From contig JBBQCZ010000055.1 in NCBI GenBank assembly GCA_038319215.1, forward strand, positions 1 through 22,336: 22,336 nucleotides of DNA. Direction: 5' to 3'. The notes under the pieces are model-generated. The model ran no database searches. It had not been told where the DNA came from and saw only the letters and a list, made by a program, of their open reading frames with translations. Shown one piece after another: positions 8,755 to 16,977 of this stretch. How positions within the stretch are numbered: the stretch's first letter is position 1; the number at the start of each line of letters is the position of its first letter. Made by a program: the position numbers and the translations under genes. This stretch comes from Bact-19 sp038319215. GTDB taxonomy: Bacteria; Bacteroidota; Bacteroidia; Bacteroidales; ML635J-15.

Positions 8755-9587
8755 TGGAATTGTATAAAGTCTTCGGGGTTTAAAGATAATCCTTTTCTCC
8801 AGAGCTCGAAGTGTAGGTGTGGACCTGTAGTATTTTCGCCACTATTGCCATAAACAGCAATAGCTTGTCCTGTTTCTATTAAATCGCCCGATTTTACAAA
8901 AGAAGATTTATTGTGTTTGTAAACCGAGATTAGCTCAGATTTATGCTGGATAATAATTGTATAACCAGTTTCTATAGTATAATCTGATGAAATTACGGTA
9001 CCACTTAATACTGCAGATATCATTGTTTCACCCGATGATGCTATGTCGGTACCAAAATGTTTTTTAGCTGGATTATACGGAGAAATTACAATTCCTTTTA
9101 TTGGAGGAAATAATTCAGGCATAGCATCGTTTTTCGCAAGAGTGTACGATGTGTTATCTTCTACTTTTTCTCTTTGTTTTAAAGGATTATTAAATTCTTT
9201 AATCTGATTCTTTGTTAAATTTTCAACTGGCACAACAAAGTCTTGATCTATTGGCACATCATCAAAAATCATATCAGAAATCATTTTTAAATATTGATCT
9301 CTTGTTTCCAGTTCGTGCAAAAGACTATCTGTTAGAATTGCATTTTCATAAATCAGTCTTCTTGTTTCCCTATCAGGATATCCAGGTATTAGTTGTTTTA
9401 TTGGTGTATAAACTACAAAAACAGAAAGAATCGCAAATAATATTACTGTAATACCAAATGTAATGAGAAAAAAAACTATTCTGCTAAATCTAAATTTTCG
9501 GATAACATCGTAACTATTCCCGTGGTATATTACCAACTGGAACTTCTTTTTCATCCATTTTATAATTTTTTGTTTCTTTTTTGGCAT
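8751..9587 (-). CDS. M23 family peptidase (LytM domain), membrane anchored
   Basis: 278 residues from the ATG at 9587. An in-frame TTG at 9614 would add nine residues, but it lies upstream of a likely -7 promoter box (9602-9609), so the ATG is preferred. The start is very basic (MPKKKQKIIKWMKKKFQ), followed by one membrane helix at residues ~36-60, a helical linker, and a C-terminal LytM domain. Zinc ligands are seen in HFGTD (His177, Asp181) and HLHFE (His259 as the second His), with YKHN carrying the probable catalytic His. The domain should face the periplasm and cut peptidoglycan cross-bridges or stems. All ligands are present, so it is probably active and not a degenerate EnvC-like activator. 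It overlaps dxr by 4 bases and follows the cvpA-like gene. Confidence 0.88.
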   Translation of the reverse strand: MPKKKQKIIKWMKKKFQLVIYHGNSYDVIRKFRFSRIVFFLITFGITVILFAILSVFVVYTPIKQLIPGYPDRETRRLIYENAILTDSLLHELETRDQYLKMISDMIFDDVPIDQDFVVPVENLTKNQIKEFNNPLKQREKVEDNTSYTLAKNDAMPELFPPIKGIVISPYNPAKKHFGTDIASSGETMISAVLSGTVISSDYTIETGYTIIIQHKSELISVYKHNKSSFVKSGDLIETGQAIAVYGNSGENTTGPHLHFELWRKGLSLNPEDFIQFQ

Positions 9588-9601
9588 TTTAGAAATTTTT
9601 A

Positions 9602-9609
9602 CAAAGATA
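9602..9609 (-). promoter_or_regulatory. Possible -7 box upstream of the M23 peptidase gene
   Basis: On the minus strand this reads TATCTTTG, an exact match to the Bacteroidota -7 consensus TAnnTTTG. It ends 14 bases before the ATG at 9587, giving a very short leader. No TTG is found 17-23 bases upstream, so only half of the promoter is supported. If real it could give internal expression within the cluster and would exclude the TTG at 9614 as start codon. Such 8-base matches are expected by chance in AT-rich DNA. Confidence 0.35.
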
Positions 9610-9626
9610 ATCAATTACTGCAAAAA

Positions 9627-10118
9627 TTAGGTCTGTTGGTAAAGATGTTCGGCATAAGGGAATATAAAATTGTAAATTCTTATACAAGGGTCGAAGAGTA
9701 TAGACTTTTGCGTAGCAGCGCTGTCAAACATATTTAGTCGTTCGTTAAATCGGCAAATCATAAAGAATAAACCACCTAGAATAATTACGATTTTTAATAT
9801 TGAAAAAACAATTCCTGCAGTTTTGTTCAGCCATTGCAACTTTATAAGTTTCATAAACTGATTAAGCATTTTTGCAAAAATCAAAACAAGAACAACAACA
9901 CCAATAAATATTACTGCAAATGAAATTATAGGAAGATATTCAGAACTAAAGCCCGATTTCTCTGTAATAATTGATCCTACGAATGCAGAAAAACGAATAG
10001 CAAGAAATACTCCTGCAATTAGAGCGATAAGGCTTCCTAATTCTTTTACTAGCCCGTTTTTAAAGCCTTTATACGCAAAAAAAGATAGGATAATAAGGAT
10101 TATTATGTCGATAACCAT
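9627..10118 (-). CDS. CvpA family integral membrane protein
   Basis: 163 residues with four predicted membrane helices. The first segment, IDIIILIILSFFAYKGFKNGLVKELGSLIALIAGVFLAIRF, is the characteristic CvpA opening (helix, then 'G..KG...E' turn, then helix). CvpA-family proteins are named from colicin V production in Escherichia coli and are implicated in envelope stress resistance; the molecular activity is not settled. Two more helices (about residues 65-85 and 105-122) are followed by a short soluble tail. It is the first gene of the eight-gene minus-strand cluster and is divergent from the GH3 gene. No good TAnnTTTG box is seen ahead of it; the nearest, TATATTTA, has one mismatch and no -33 partner. 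Confidence 0.85.
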   Translation of the reverse strand: MVIDIIILIILSFFAYKGFKNGLVKELGSLIALIAGVFLAIRFSAFVGSIITEKSGFSSEYLPIISFAVIFIGVVVLVLIFAKMLNQFMKLIKLQWLNKTAGIVFSILKIVIILGGLFFMICRFNERLNMFDSAATQKSILFDPCIRIYNFIFPYAEHLYQQT

Positions 10119-10174
10119 AAAATAAATATAAAAATTTGCCTAAAATTAGATTTTTTTTCGTTAATTCGCTTTAT

Positions 10175-11710
10175 ATGACACTAATAAATTCGTTAGTAGG
10201 GTTAATAAACTATAATCGACTTCAGCAAATTGATTATTTTCGGAAGAATCCTGTAGAGGTGCAGGAGAATGTTTTCAAGCAATTAGTTGAAACAGCCGCA
10301 AATACAGAATTTGGTGTTAAATATAACTTTGCTGGTATCAGGACACTTAATGATTTTTCTGAGAAAGTTCCTATTTTCGACTATGATGGGCTTAAGCCAT
10401 ACATTGAAAGGGTAATGAATGGTGAACAGAATGTGTTGTGGCCAAGCGAAATAAAATGGTTTGCCAAGTCTAGTGGCACAACTTCTGACCGTAGTAAATA
10501 TATTCCTATTAGTCCAGAATCTCTCGAAGCTTGTCATTTTCAAAGTGGAAAAGATATTTTTATGCTTTATGCAGACCGGTATCCGGAAACAAGTGTGTTT
10601 ATGGGAAAGTCGTTGGCAATAGGAGGGAGTACAAATATAAATTTGAATAGTGAGAATTCTTATTATGGTGATTTATCGGCTGTATTAATTAAGAATCTTC
10701 CAATGTGGACTTATTTTCATAGGTTGCCAAGCGAGAATATTGCATTGATAGAGGATTGGGAAGAAAAGCTCGACAAAATAGTCGAAAATACATTCAATAA
10801 AAATGTTACGACCCTTGTAGGAGTGCCTACTTGGCTTTTGGTTTTACTTAAAAAGATACTTGTTTATACTGGTAAAAGCAATATACTTGAAATATGGCCT
10901 AATATCGAATTGTTTGTTCATGGAGGAGTAAGTTTTCTTCCTTATAAAAGTTCCTATCAAAAATTGATTCCATCGTCAGCAATGACATATTTGGAAACCT
11001 ATAATGCTTCTGAAGGTTTTTTTGGAATTCAGGATGAAACTTCGATGAGTAATTCTGAGAATAGCGATAGCCTATTGCTAATGCTTGATTATGGAATTTA
11101 CTATGAGTTTATAAAATTAAGTGATTATTTGGATGGAAAGAATAACACTATCCCATTAGCAGATGTTGAAACAGGAATAAATTATGCAATGCTTATTTCG
11201 ACAAATGGAGGTTTATGGAGATATTTAATTGGAGATACTGTGATGTTTGTTTCTAGAAATCCATATAAAATAAGAATTACAGGCAGAACTAAACATTACA
11301 TAAATGCTTTTGGTGAGGAGGTAATTATTGACAATGCACAAATTGCTTTGAATTATGCAATTGAGCAAACTGGAGCTCAAATTCGGGAATATACTGCGGC
11401 ACCAGTTTTTTTTACTTCTGGTTCGGAAGGGGCTCACGAATGGCTTTTCGAATTTATCACAGCACCTGAAAATATGGATTTGTTTATGGAATTAGTGGAT
11501 AAAAAACTAAGGGAAGTGAATTCTGACTATGATGCAAAGCGATTTAAGGATATAACTTTAGGCTTCCCAAAATATACTGTGTTGAAAGATGGTCTTTTTT
11601 ATAATTGGCTTAGAGAAAAAGGAAAGCTTGGGGGACAGCATAAGGTGCCGAGATTGTCAAATAACAGAGAATATATAGATCAGCTTTTGCTTATGAATAC
11701 ACAAATGTAA
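10175..11710 (+). CDS. GH3 family acyl-adenylate-forming protein
   Basis: 511 residues from the ATG at 10175. An upstream in-frame TTG (10136) would add 13 residues, but bacterial GH3 proteins begin with a sequence like MTLINSLVGLINYNRLQQIDYF, so the ATG is chosen. GH3 proteins belong to the ANL (acyl-CoA synthetase-like) superfamily; plant members join amino acids to jasmonate or auxin. The adenylation P-loop is SSGTTSDRSKYIPIS (residues ~99-113). YLETYNASEGFFGIQDE is the conserved A5-like segment, and WRYLIGDTVMF plus RITGRTKHYINAFGEE the hinge with the nucleotide-binding Asp and Arg. These motifs look intact, so adenylation activity is likely. The acid and the acceptor used by bacterial members are unknown to me. 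It stands alone on + between the cvpA-like gene and the convergent lipoprotein gene. Confidence 0.85.
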   Translation: MTLINSLVGLINYNRLQQIDYFRKNPVEVQENVFKQLVETAANTEFGVKYNFAGIRTLNDFSEKVPIFDYDGLKPYIERVMNGEQNVLWPSEIKWFAKSSGTTSDRSKYIPISPESLEACHFQSGKDIFMLYADRYPETSVFMGKSLAIGGSTNINLNSENSYYGDLSAVLIKNLPMWTYFHRLPSENIALIEDWEEKLDKIVENTFNKNVTTLVGVPTWLLVLLKKILVYTGKSNILEIWPNIELFVHGGVSFLPYKSSYQKLIPSSAMTYLETYNASEGFFGIQDETSMSNSENSDSLLLMLDYGIYYEFIKLSDYLDGKNNTIPLADVETGINYAMLISTNGGLWRYLIGDTVMFVSRNPYKIRITGRTKHYINAFGEEVIIDNAQIALNYAIEQTGAQIREYTAAPVFFTSGSEGAHEWLFEFITAPENMDLFMELVDKKLREVNSDYDAKRFKDITLGFPKYTVLKDGLFYNWLREKGKLGGQHKVPRLSNNREYIDQLLLMNTQM

Positions 11711-11722
11711 AATATTAGCTCT

Positions 11723-12712
11723 CTAATTTGTTCTTCGATGGTTTAGGATGTAAATATTGCCATTGTCTGAACCTAGAAAAACTTCGTCGTTTGATTTTGC
11801 AAAAGAACAATAAAAATTTACAGATGGGATGTTGTTGGGTTTTGTCCAGATAACTTGGTTTTGATATTTTAAATACACTGCTCCATTTCTACCGCACACC
11901 ACTGCAAGATTATCGCCGAAATGCATATCGGTAAATTCTGATTTGTTATCGTCAATCAAAGTATTCCAATTATAGCCAAGGTCTGATGTAGAATAAAGTA
12001 CGCCAGCATCAGATAAGGCGTAAACAGTTAGATTGTTGTCTATTTCTAAGTCAACAAAGTCGTTATTGCCTAAATCAATATAATCGTAATTATTACCGCC
12101 ATCTTCAGTAACAAGTAAAATTCCATATCCTCCAAAGAAACCCACATATTCGCTAACAAAACACATCGAGTTAAATTGATTATCATAAGTTTTGTGTGTC
12201 CAAGGATAATTGCCAGATTCTGTTTTTGAAAGCAATCCTTTATTATAATGCTCTCCTCCAGTAATGTAAATTTTATCTTCTGAAAATGCCAGAACCGAGT
12301 TATATGGAACGTTATAGCTTTCATAAGGAAGATTGTCTAATCTTATTGTTTCCCAAGTATTTCCGGCATCGGTTGATTTTAAAAGCAATAAACTGTCTCC
12401 ACAAGCAAACAACACATTGTCATTAAGAAAAAAAACATCATTTACCGAAAGTGAGTCGTTGTGGTAGCACTTTGTCCAAGAGTCGCCCCCATCAATTGTT
12501 TTATAAATACTTCCCGAAATATTTTTATCACCACCACACAAAAAACCAGTATTTACATCGTTGAAAACAATTTGGCTTATTTTCATACTATCGTTAATGT
12601 TAATATTTAGTATTGTAACTGCAATATCGTTATTATTGTTGGGCTCTGTTTCACAGGAGATAAATCCGACTATAATGGAAAATATGAGTATAACTGGAAA
12701 TATTTTTTTCAT
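11723..12712 (-). CDS. Ycf48/BNR-repeat beta-propeller lipoprotein
   Basis: 329 residues. Residues 1-19 form a hydrophobic signal with Cys20 as lipidation site (GFISC), followed by an Asn/Glu-rich tether (ETEPNNNND), so an outer- or inner-membrane lipoprotein facing the periplasm or surface is expected. At least four BNR/sialidase-like blades are seen: YKTIDGGDSWTKC, LKSTDAGNTWETI, LVTEDGGNNYDYI and YSTSDLGYNWNTL (the Asp-box pattern S/T-x-D-x-G-x-x-W). Such propellers occur in the Ycf48/Hcf136 family and in many Bacteroidota surface proteins; there is no sign of a glycosidase catalytic site. It ends 12 bases from the GH3 stop (convergent). Role unknown, probably binding or scaffolding. Confidence 0.78.
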   Translation of the reverse strand: MKKIFPVILIFSIIVGFISCETEPNNNNDIAVTILNININDSMKISQIVFNDVNTGFLCGGDKNISGSIYKTIDGGDSWTKCYHNDSLSVNDVFFLNDNVLFACGDSLLLLKSTDAGNTWETIRLDNLPYESYNVPYNSVLAFSEDKIYITGGEHYNKGLLSKTESGNYPWTHKTYDNQFNSMCFVSEYVGFFGGYGILLVTEDGGNNYDYIDLGNNDFVDLEIDNNLTVYALSDAGVLYSTSDLGYNWNTLIDDNKSEFTDMHFGDNLAVVCGRNGAVYLKYQNQVIWTKPNNIPSVNFYCSFAKSNDEVFLGSDNGNIYILNHRRTN

Positions 12713-12805
12713 TGCAATTTATTTTAGTGAAATACAGATTATTTTAATTTTTAGAGTTCCAAAATATCAAAAACTATTCCTAAACACTTTGTAATTTGTT
12801 GTAAT

Positions 12806-13576
12806 TTAATTTGAAAAGTGTTGCCAAAAAATAGTATCACATTGTTTTTCGGTTTTTTTTTCCAAAAAATATGGCAGACTTGGGAATAGGTCTATATCTG
12901 CTCTTTTTTCAAGCTCATCAATACTTACCGCATATTTGAAAATGGATTGATTATTCAACTTTTTATTTGGCATAATAAAGGCGATTTCAGAAATAAGTGT
13001 GTCGCTTATAAATAGAATAGCTTTAAAAAACTCTTGTGGAACAGAAACTTCGTTTTTCCCAATAACGGGTAAATATGGTTTTAACAAAGGCCCTGTTACA
13101 ACATAAATGGACTTTAAATTTTTTGCAAAATCTCTAACCGATGATTCTAGCGATTTCCAAAGCCCACGATTAAAGCCTGGCAACTGCGGACTAATATTAC
13201 TAAAGAAGAATGATTCTTCCATTGAAGTTTTGGTTATCGACATGTCTGCTGCGGGAGCTAAGTGCCCACGATCATATCCGCTAGATTTATAATCAGATAA
13301 TTCTGCTGTGCCGGTGCTAACAGCGGGGTCTGATTTAAAATTATCATCACGAGGTTCGTCTCCATTCACCATTTTGTCGGTTAAATGATAAGCTACCCAT
13401 TTGGCTTGTTCGTGTTCTTCGTTATAAACAAAACAATAATAGGTGTGGCAGATGACTTCTTCGTTTTTTACAATCTTAGGAAGTTCTAGTTTTCTTTCTA
13501 TGTTTTTTTGACCATAGATATTTGAAATCTCAATAATGAGAAGTGCACAAAAAATGGCGATATATTTTATTTTCAT
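12806..13576 (-). CDS. Secreted DNA/RNA non-specific endonuclease (DRGH type)
   Basis: 256 residues. Residues 1-22 are a signal peptide ending IYGQ. The family signature YDRGHLAPAADM contains DRGH at residues 102-105, with His105 the general base. Metal-binding and catalytic partners follow in SNISPQLPGFNRGLWKSLE (Asn127, Asn136, Arg137, Glu144), as in Serratia/NucA nucleases. These enzymes cut single- and double-stranded DNA and RNA with Mg2+; secreted forms usually serve nutrient scavenging or breakdown of extracellular DNA. The ATG shares one base with the stop of the upstream membrane-protein gene (TAATG), so translation is coupled. No immunity-type gene is evident, which fits export by a signal peptide and not a toxin. 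Confidence 0.88.
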   Translation of the reverse strand: MKIKYIAIFCALLIIEISNIYGQKNIERKLELPKIVKNEEVICHTYYCFVYNEEHEQAKWVAYHLTDKMVNGDEPRDDNFKSDPAVSTGTAELSDYKSSGYDRGHLAPAADMSITKTSMEESFFFSNISPQLPGFNRGLWKSLESSVRDFAKNLKSIYVVTGPLLKPYLPVIGKNEVSVPQEFFKAILFISDTLISEIAFIMPNKKLNNQSIFKYAVSIDELEKRADIDLFPSLPYFLEKKTEKQCDTIFWQHFSN

Positions 13577-14277
13577 TAGATATTATTTTCCTGATTGTTT
13601 TCAATAGCAATTTCAGAATCCGTAACCTCTGTTGTTACTCCATATTTTCTGATTGCGCCACCAACAATATCCTCAAAAGCTACGTAAGTCATGCATAATG
13701 TAGCTGGCGCAGTAAATATTACTCCAACACCGCATGCCAGAACACCTGCAAGATTAATCAGTCCAATAACAACGATAAATCCGAAGAATTCCCACCATTT
13801 TTGAGTTATTATTTTTCTACTTAGTTCCATTGCAGGCCAAAAATCGTATCCAAGGAAAACAACAAAAAGCTGTGCAAATGAATATGAAACACCGAGATAA
13901 ATTCCTGGTACAATAAGGAATAATACTCCAACAATAATTAGTAGTCCTGAAACCAAACTTAGCAATAATAAAACGAGAAAGAATCTGAAGCCAGAGAAAA
14001 ACTTAGCAAAATCGGGCGATTTTCCTTTATATAGTTCATTTGCAACCAATAATGCGCCGGCAGTAAGAGCAGGTTGAAATAAATTTGTAATCAAACTACC
14101 ATAGTCTTCAAGAAAATATCCTGCTGCAAAAAATATAGGCATTATGATTGCAAAGAAGCCTATAAATCCACCCATATTTTTTTTGAAGAGCTCAAATCCT
14201 TCTTTTATGTACAATTTGAATTTGAATTCGTATCCATCATCTAAGAGCTTCTGAAAAACCACATCGTAATTAACCAT
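13576..14277 (-). CDS. Polytopic membrane protein of unknown function
   Basis: 233 residues from the ATG at 14277. A TTG 36 bases upstream (14313) would lengthen it, but it lies upstream of a good promoter -7 box (14295-14302) and so would not be in the transcript. The protein has about five or six hydrophobic segments, an amphipathic start (FKLYIKEGFELFKKNMGGFIG), and the Gly/Pro-rich LFLIVPGIYLGVSYSFA helix turn seen in DUF975/DUF4013-like or glycerophosphodiesterase-type membrane domains. The C-terminal ~25 residues are acidic and Asn-rich (ENNQENNI). The stop overlaps the nuclease start by one base, so the pair is co-expressed. A role in membrane organisation is a guess; no catalytic motif is visible. 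Confidence 0.72.
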   Translation of the reverse strand: MVNYDVVFQKLLDDGYEFKFKLYIKEGFELFKKNMGGFIGFFAIIMPIFFAAGYFLEDYGSLITNLFQPALTAGALLVANELYKGKSPDFAKFFSGFRFFLVLLLLSLVSGLLIIVGVLFLIVPGIYLGVSYSFAQLFVVFLGYDFWPAMELSRKIITQKWWEFFGFIVVIGLINLAGVLACGVGVIFTAPATLCMTYVAFEDIVGGAIRKYGVTTEVTDSEIAIENNQENNI

Positions 14278-14294
14278 AATCGATTGAATTTGTA

Positions 14295-14326
14295 CAAAGA
14301 TAAAAAAAGACAAAAGAACCTTGCAA
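14295..14326 (-). promoter_or_regulatory. Bacteroidota-type promoter for the membrane protein-nuclease pair
   Basis: On the minus strand there is TTG (14324-14326), a 21-base spacer and TATCTTTG (14295-14302), matching TTG-N17-23-TAnnTTTG. Transcription would start roughly 6-8 bases later and leave a leader of about 10 bases before the ATG at 14277. This supports the 14277 start over the upstream TTG. The -33 element is only the three-base core. Confidence 0.5.
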
Positions 14327-14360
14327 TATGCTTGAAAAAAGTTTGAAATTTAGATATTGG

Positions 14361-16196
14361 CTATTTTTTATTGTAGACTGCCGAATTCCCTTTTGAAAGC
14401 GCTAAGAAATTCCTCGATGGTGACGAAATAAGATCGATGTCAAATAAATCTTTCCATTTATTATCAATTTTATCGATAGTTTCTTTATTCATGCAAACTA
14501 CGTTGGGCCATTCTCTTAGAAAGCCATCTTTCGATTTTGTTTTTATTCCGGCATCAATAATTAAAATATTATTTTCAATTATACAGTCGTGCGCAGGGTC
14601 GATATTATTGAGAATATACCAAGGAATAAGACTTGCCGCCATAGAAAAATCCAAATCATCGATAATTGCAATAATTTTCAAGTCGGGATTTTGGTTATTT
14701 CTTGCTAATTCAATTGCGGAATTTTTGAAATTTAGATTTTTGTCAACTTGTTTTAGTAAAAGAATTCTATTATTGATTAATATCTCTTTACCAGATTGTG
14801 ATGATGAAAAAGGAGTAATATTATCGTCAGGATTTAAAAATACATCCGCAGCATCAATAAGAAGTTTTCCACCAAAAGTAAATTTGTAGGAAGAATGATC
14901 TAGCACATCTGATGGTCCTTTGCTGATAATAATTTTATCATTTAGGTCTGATAATTTGGTGATAGCAGCTAAAACAACATTGTCATCATGAATATTTATT
15001 GTCTCGTTAAAGCAAATTATCACTTTTGAGAACATCATTTGACCTGCACCAAGAAGGGCATTCATTATTTTAATATTCTGACCTGAATAATTTGTTTTGG
15101 TTTTTATCAGAACTAAATTGTGAGCCACACCATACGCCGGAAGTCTAATGTCAATTATCTCTGGAGCAATTGTAATTTGAATAGGTTTAAGAAAAATTCT
15201 TTCTGTTGCTTTGCCAAGATAATAGTCTTCCATAGGTGGAATTCCAACTATTGTTGCTGGAAATATTGCATTTTTTCTGTGGCAAATACATGTTATATGA
15301 AATACAGGATATTTGTCGGCGAGAGAGTAAAAGCCGGTATGATCACCAAATGGGCCTTCGGTTACAAATTGTTCTTGAGTGTCGATGTAGCCTTCAATTA
15401 CAAAATCGGCAGATTCGGGAATGTAAATGTCGTTGGTTATACTTTTAACTAATTTTACGTTTTTGTTTCTTAAGAAACCTGCGAGCATAAACTCGTCGAT
15501 GTTTTCGGGAAGCGGAGCAGTTGCACAATATGTTAATACTGGATCTCCACCAAGAACAACCGATACAGGCATTTTTTTGCTTAATGCTTTGTATTTGTTG
15601 AAATGCGAAGCCCCACCTTTGTGTAAATGCCAATGCATGCCAGTGCTGGTTTTATCAAAAACTTGCATTCTGTACATACCAATATTTCGTACTTTAGTTT
15701 CAGGGTCTTCTGTAATTACCAATGGTAATGTGAAGAATTTGCCACCATCGAAAGGCCACGATTTTAAAATTGGCAATTCATCCAAGTCTGGATTATTAAT
15801 AATTATTTCTTGACATTTCCCTTTTCCTTTTATTTTTTTTGGAATCCAACCAGATGCAGACTTGAGTTCTGGCAATAGTGAAAGCTTGGAAAATATTCCA
15901 GATTTTGTTCTAGTAAGATGGTCAAATAGATTCTGAATTCTTTGACCAGGCTCATCATAATCATCAATTCCCAATGCTTTGAATAGTCTAGTGTCGGAGC
16001 CAAAATGATTTATTAATAATGGGAATTCTGTGCCTGTGTTTTCAAATAAAATAGCCTTTCCACCATCTGGCTGCTTCATAAGTCTGTCGGCGATTTCACT
16101 TATTTCTAGATCTGGACTAACAAATTCTTTGACACGAATTAATTCGTTAGATTGTTCTAAAATCTCAATAAATCTTTGTAATGATTCTATTTCCAT
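14361..16196 (-). CDS. ubiD: UbiD family prenylated-FMN decarboxylase
   Basis: 611 residues, the long form found in Bacteroidota. UbiD enzymes use prenylated FMN, made by a UbiX partner, to remove a carboxyl group from aromatic acids. Because this phylum makes menaquinone, the likely role is a menaquinone-pathway decarboxylation, an inference. Key regions: NIGMYRMQVFDKTSTGMHWHLHKGGASH (from Asn171; metal and phosphate ligands of the cofactor, with Arg176) and TEGPFGDHTGFYS (Glu280 and Asp284, the catalytic acid pair). AYGVAHNLVLIKTK and the C-terminal Asp-rich half match the rest of the fold. All catalytic residues are present. No ubiX or other men genes are in the window. The start ATG is 25 bases after a hairpin that ends the upstream gene. 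Confidence 0.9.
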   Translation of the reverse strand: MEIESLQRFIEILEQSNELIRVKEFVSPDLEISEIADRLMKQPDGGKAILFENTGTEFPLLINHFGSDTRLFKALGIDDYDEPGQRIQNLFDHLTRTKSGIFSKLSLLPELKSASGWIPKKIKGKGKCQEIIINNPDLDELPILKSWPFDGGKFFTLPLVITEDPETKVRNIGMYRMQVFDKTSTGMHWHLHKGGASHFNKYKALSKKMPVSVVLGGDPVLTYCATAPLPENIDEFMLAGFLRNKNVKLVKSITNDIYIPESADFVIEGYIDTQEQFVTEGPFGDHTGFYSLADKYPVFHITCICHRKNAIFPATIVGIPPMEDYYLGKATERIFLKPIQITIAPEIIDIRLPAYGVAHNLVLIKTKTNYSGQNIKIMNALLGAGQMMFSKVIICFNETINIHDDNVVLAAITKLSDLNDKIIISKGPSDVLDHSSYKFTFGGKLLIDAADVFLNPDDNITPFSSSQSGKEILINNRILLLKQVDKNLNFKNSAIELARNNQNPDLKIIAIIDDLDFSMAASLIPWYILNNIDPAHDCIIENNILIIDAGIKTKSKDGFLREWPNVVCMNKETIDKIDNKWKDLFDIDLISSPSRNFLALSKGNSAVYNKK

Positions 16197-16208
16197 TTCT
16201 TGATAAAT

Positions 16209-16251
16209 AATAAAATAAAAAAATAATGAGTCAAATATAGACTCATTATTT
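16209..16251 (-). terminator. Rho-independent terminator after the 16268-16918 gene
   Basis: A perfect 12-base-pair stem (arms 16221-16232 and 16240-16251, AATAATGAGTC and its complement plus one A-T pair) with a 7-base loop lies 16 bases after the stop at 16268. On the minus strand it is followed by TTTTATTTTATTATTT, a good U-rich tail. GC content of the stem is low, as is usual in AT-rich genomes. The tail is poorer on the plus strand, so the minus strand is favoured. Confidence 0.7.
16232..16239 (-). promoter_or_regulatory. Possible -7 box for ubiD inside the terminator loop
   Basis: The minus strand reads TATATTTG here, an exact TAnnTTTG match covering the hairpin loop and one stem base. 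It lies 35 bases before the ubiD ATG. The nearest upstream TTG is 12 bases away, too close for the normal 17-23 spacing, so only the -7 half is supported. Confidence 0.3.
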
Positions 16252-16267
16252 CAATTTTTATTATAAA

Positions 16268-16918
16268 TTATTTTCTTAAAAAATCTATTACTAATTTGTA
16301 AATAGCGGAAATTAGATACATAGCAACAAGGTTTATAAATGCTGCAAAAGTGCTAAATATCAAAATAGAGAAGCCAGTTCCAAAGAGTTGTTTAACGTAT
16401 TCCTGAAAGCCCTCAACTCCAAATCCAGAAAGAATAGAAGGTATGTCAATAACTGTTAAAATTGCCATTACTCCATTTAGTTGTTCCATTGGGAAAAATG
16501 GAGTTGCTGCGAGTAGTGCAGCGCAAAATCCAATAATACCAACTGAGAAAGGAATTATTGCAGAGATAATACCAATTGTTTTAAAAACGCCAGGCATTAT
16601 GTCAATTAGGTTTGTGTTTTTCTCGTTTAAAATCATTTTTGACCTGTGGTACAGAGATCCTGCGATAAACACATAAGTTATAACAGAAATAAAAAGACAC
16701 AATAGGAATAATATTAAATGGCGAATAATTTGAAATGATTCCAACTCGAAAACCATTTTAAAATAGTCTATAGACACTGAGATAAGACTATATATTCCGT
16801 ATGCCGCAATTACTAATGTTGCAAATAGAAACATTATTCTAAATGATTTTTTAAAAAATCCTTCCTCATCCACAATGTCGGCAGGTTTTGATGTAAATAG
16901 AGCAAGTAGTTTTTCCAT
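16268..16918 (-). CDS. Small polytopic membrane protein (YIP1-like topology), unknown function
   Basis: 216 residues with about five membrane segments (around residues 27-50, 65-88, 112-135, 150-165 and 185-210) and a short cytosolic start (MEKLLALFTSKPADIVDEEGFFKKSFRIMFLF). The layout, with a short N-terminal tail ahead of an all-helical bundle with small loops, recalls YIP1/DUF1282-type membrane proteins, but no diagnostic motif is seen. It has its own promoter (16947-16977) and its own terminator (16209-16251), so it is probably transcribed alone. There are no charged residues inside the helices that would suggest a transporter. Confidence 0.7.
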   Translation of the reverse strand: MEKLLALFTSKPADIVDEEGFFKKSFRIMFLFATLVIAAYGIYSLISVSIDYFKMVFELESFQIIRHLILFLLCLFISVITYVFIAGSLYHRSKMILNEKNTNLIDIMPGVFKTIGIISAIIPFSVGIIGFCAALLAATPFFPMEQLNGVMAILTVIDIPSILSGFGVEGFQEYVKQLFGTGFSILIFSTFAAFINLVAMYLISAIYKLVIDFLRK

Positions 16919-16946
16919 AATAATTTGGTTTTGGTTTAATTATCAC

Positions 16947-16977
16947 CAAAGTTATTAAATTTAAGCTAAACAACAAA
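16947..16977 (-). promoter_or_regulatory. Consensus Bacteroidota promoter
   Basis: The minus strand reads TTTG (16974-16977), a 19-base spacer, then TAACTTTG (16947-16954). This matches the TTTG-N19-TAnnTTTG consensus of the phylum's primary sigma factor exactly. It is about 29 bases ahead of the ATG at 16918, so it should drive the 16268-16918 gene. The -33 box lies inside a 12-base inverted repeat (16968-16997), which could be an operator. Confidence 0.65.

Noticed and set aside
9588..9614. TTG start extending the M23 peptidase by nine residues
   Set aside because: The extension contains an exact -7 promoter box, and an ATG with a basic N-terminus follows directly.
10136..10174. TTG start extending the GH3 protein by 13 residues
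   Set aside because: Relatives begin at the MTLINS-like methionine, and the extension has no resemblance to the family.
10119..10174. Divergent promoters between the cvpA-like and GH3 genes
   Set aside because: AAAATTTG on + and TATATTTA on - each differ from TAnnTTTG and lack a -33 partner, so neither was listed.
14437..15813. Plus-strand open frames opposite ubiD, up to 150 codons
   Set aside because: They are antisense to conserved UbiD motifs and are rich in Ser, Ile and Phe runs, as expected from the complement of coding DNA.
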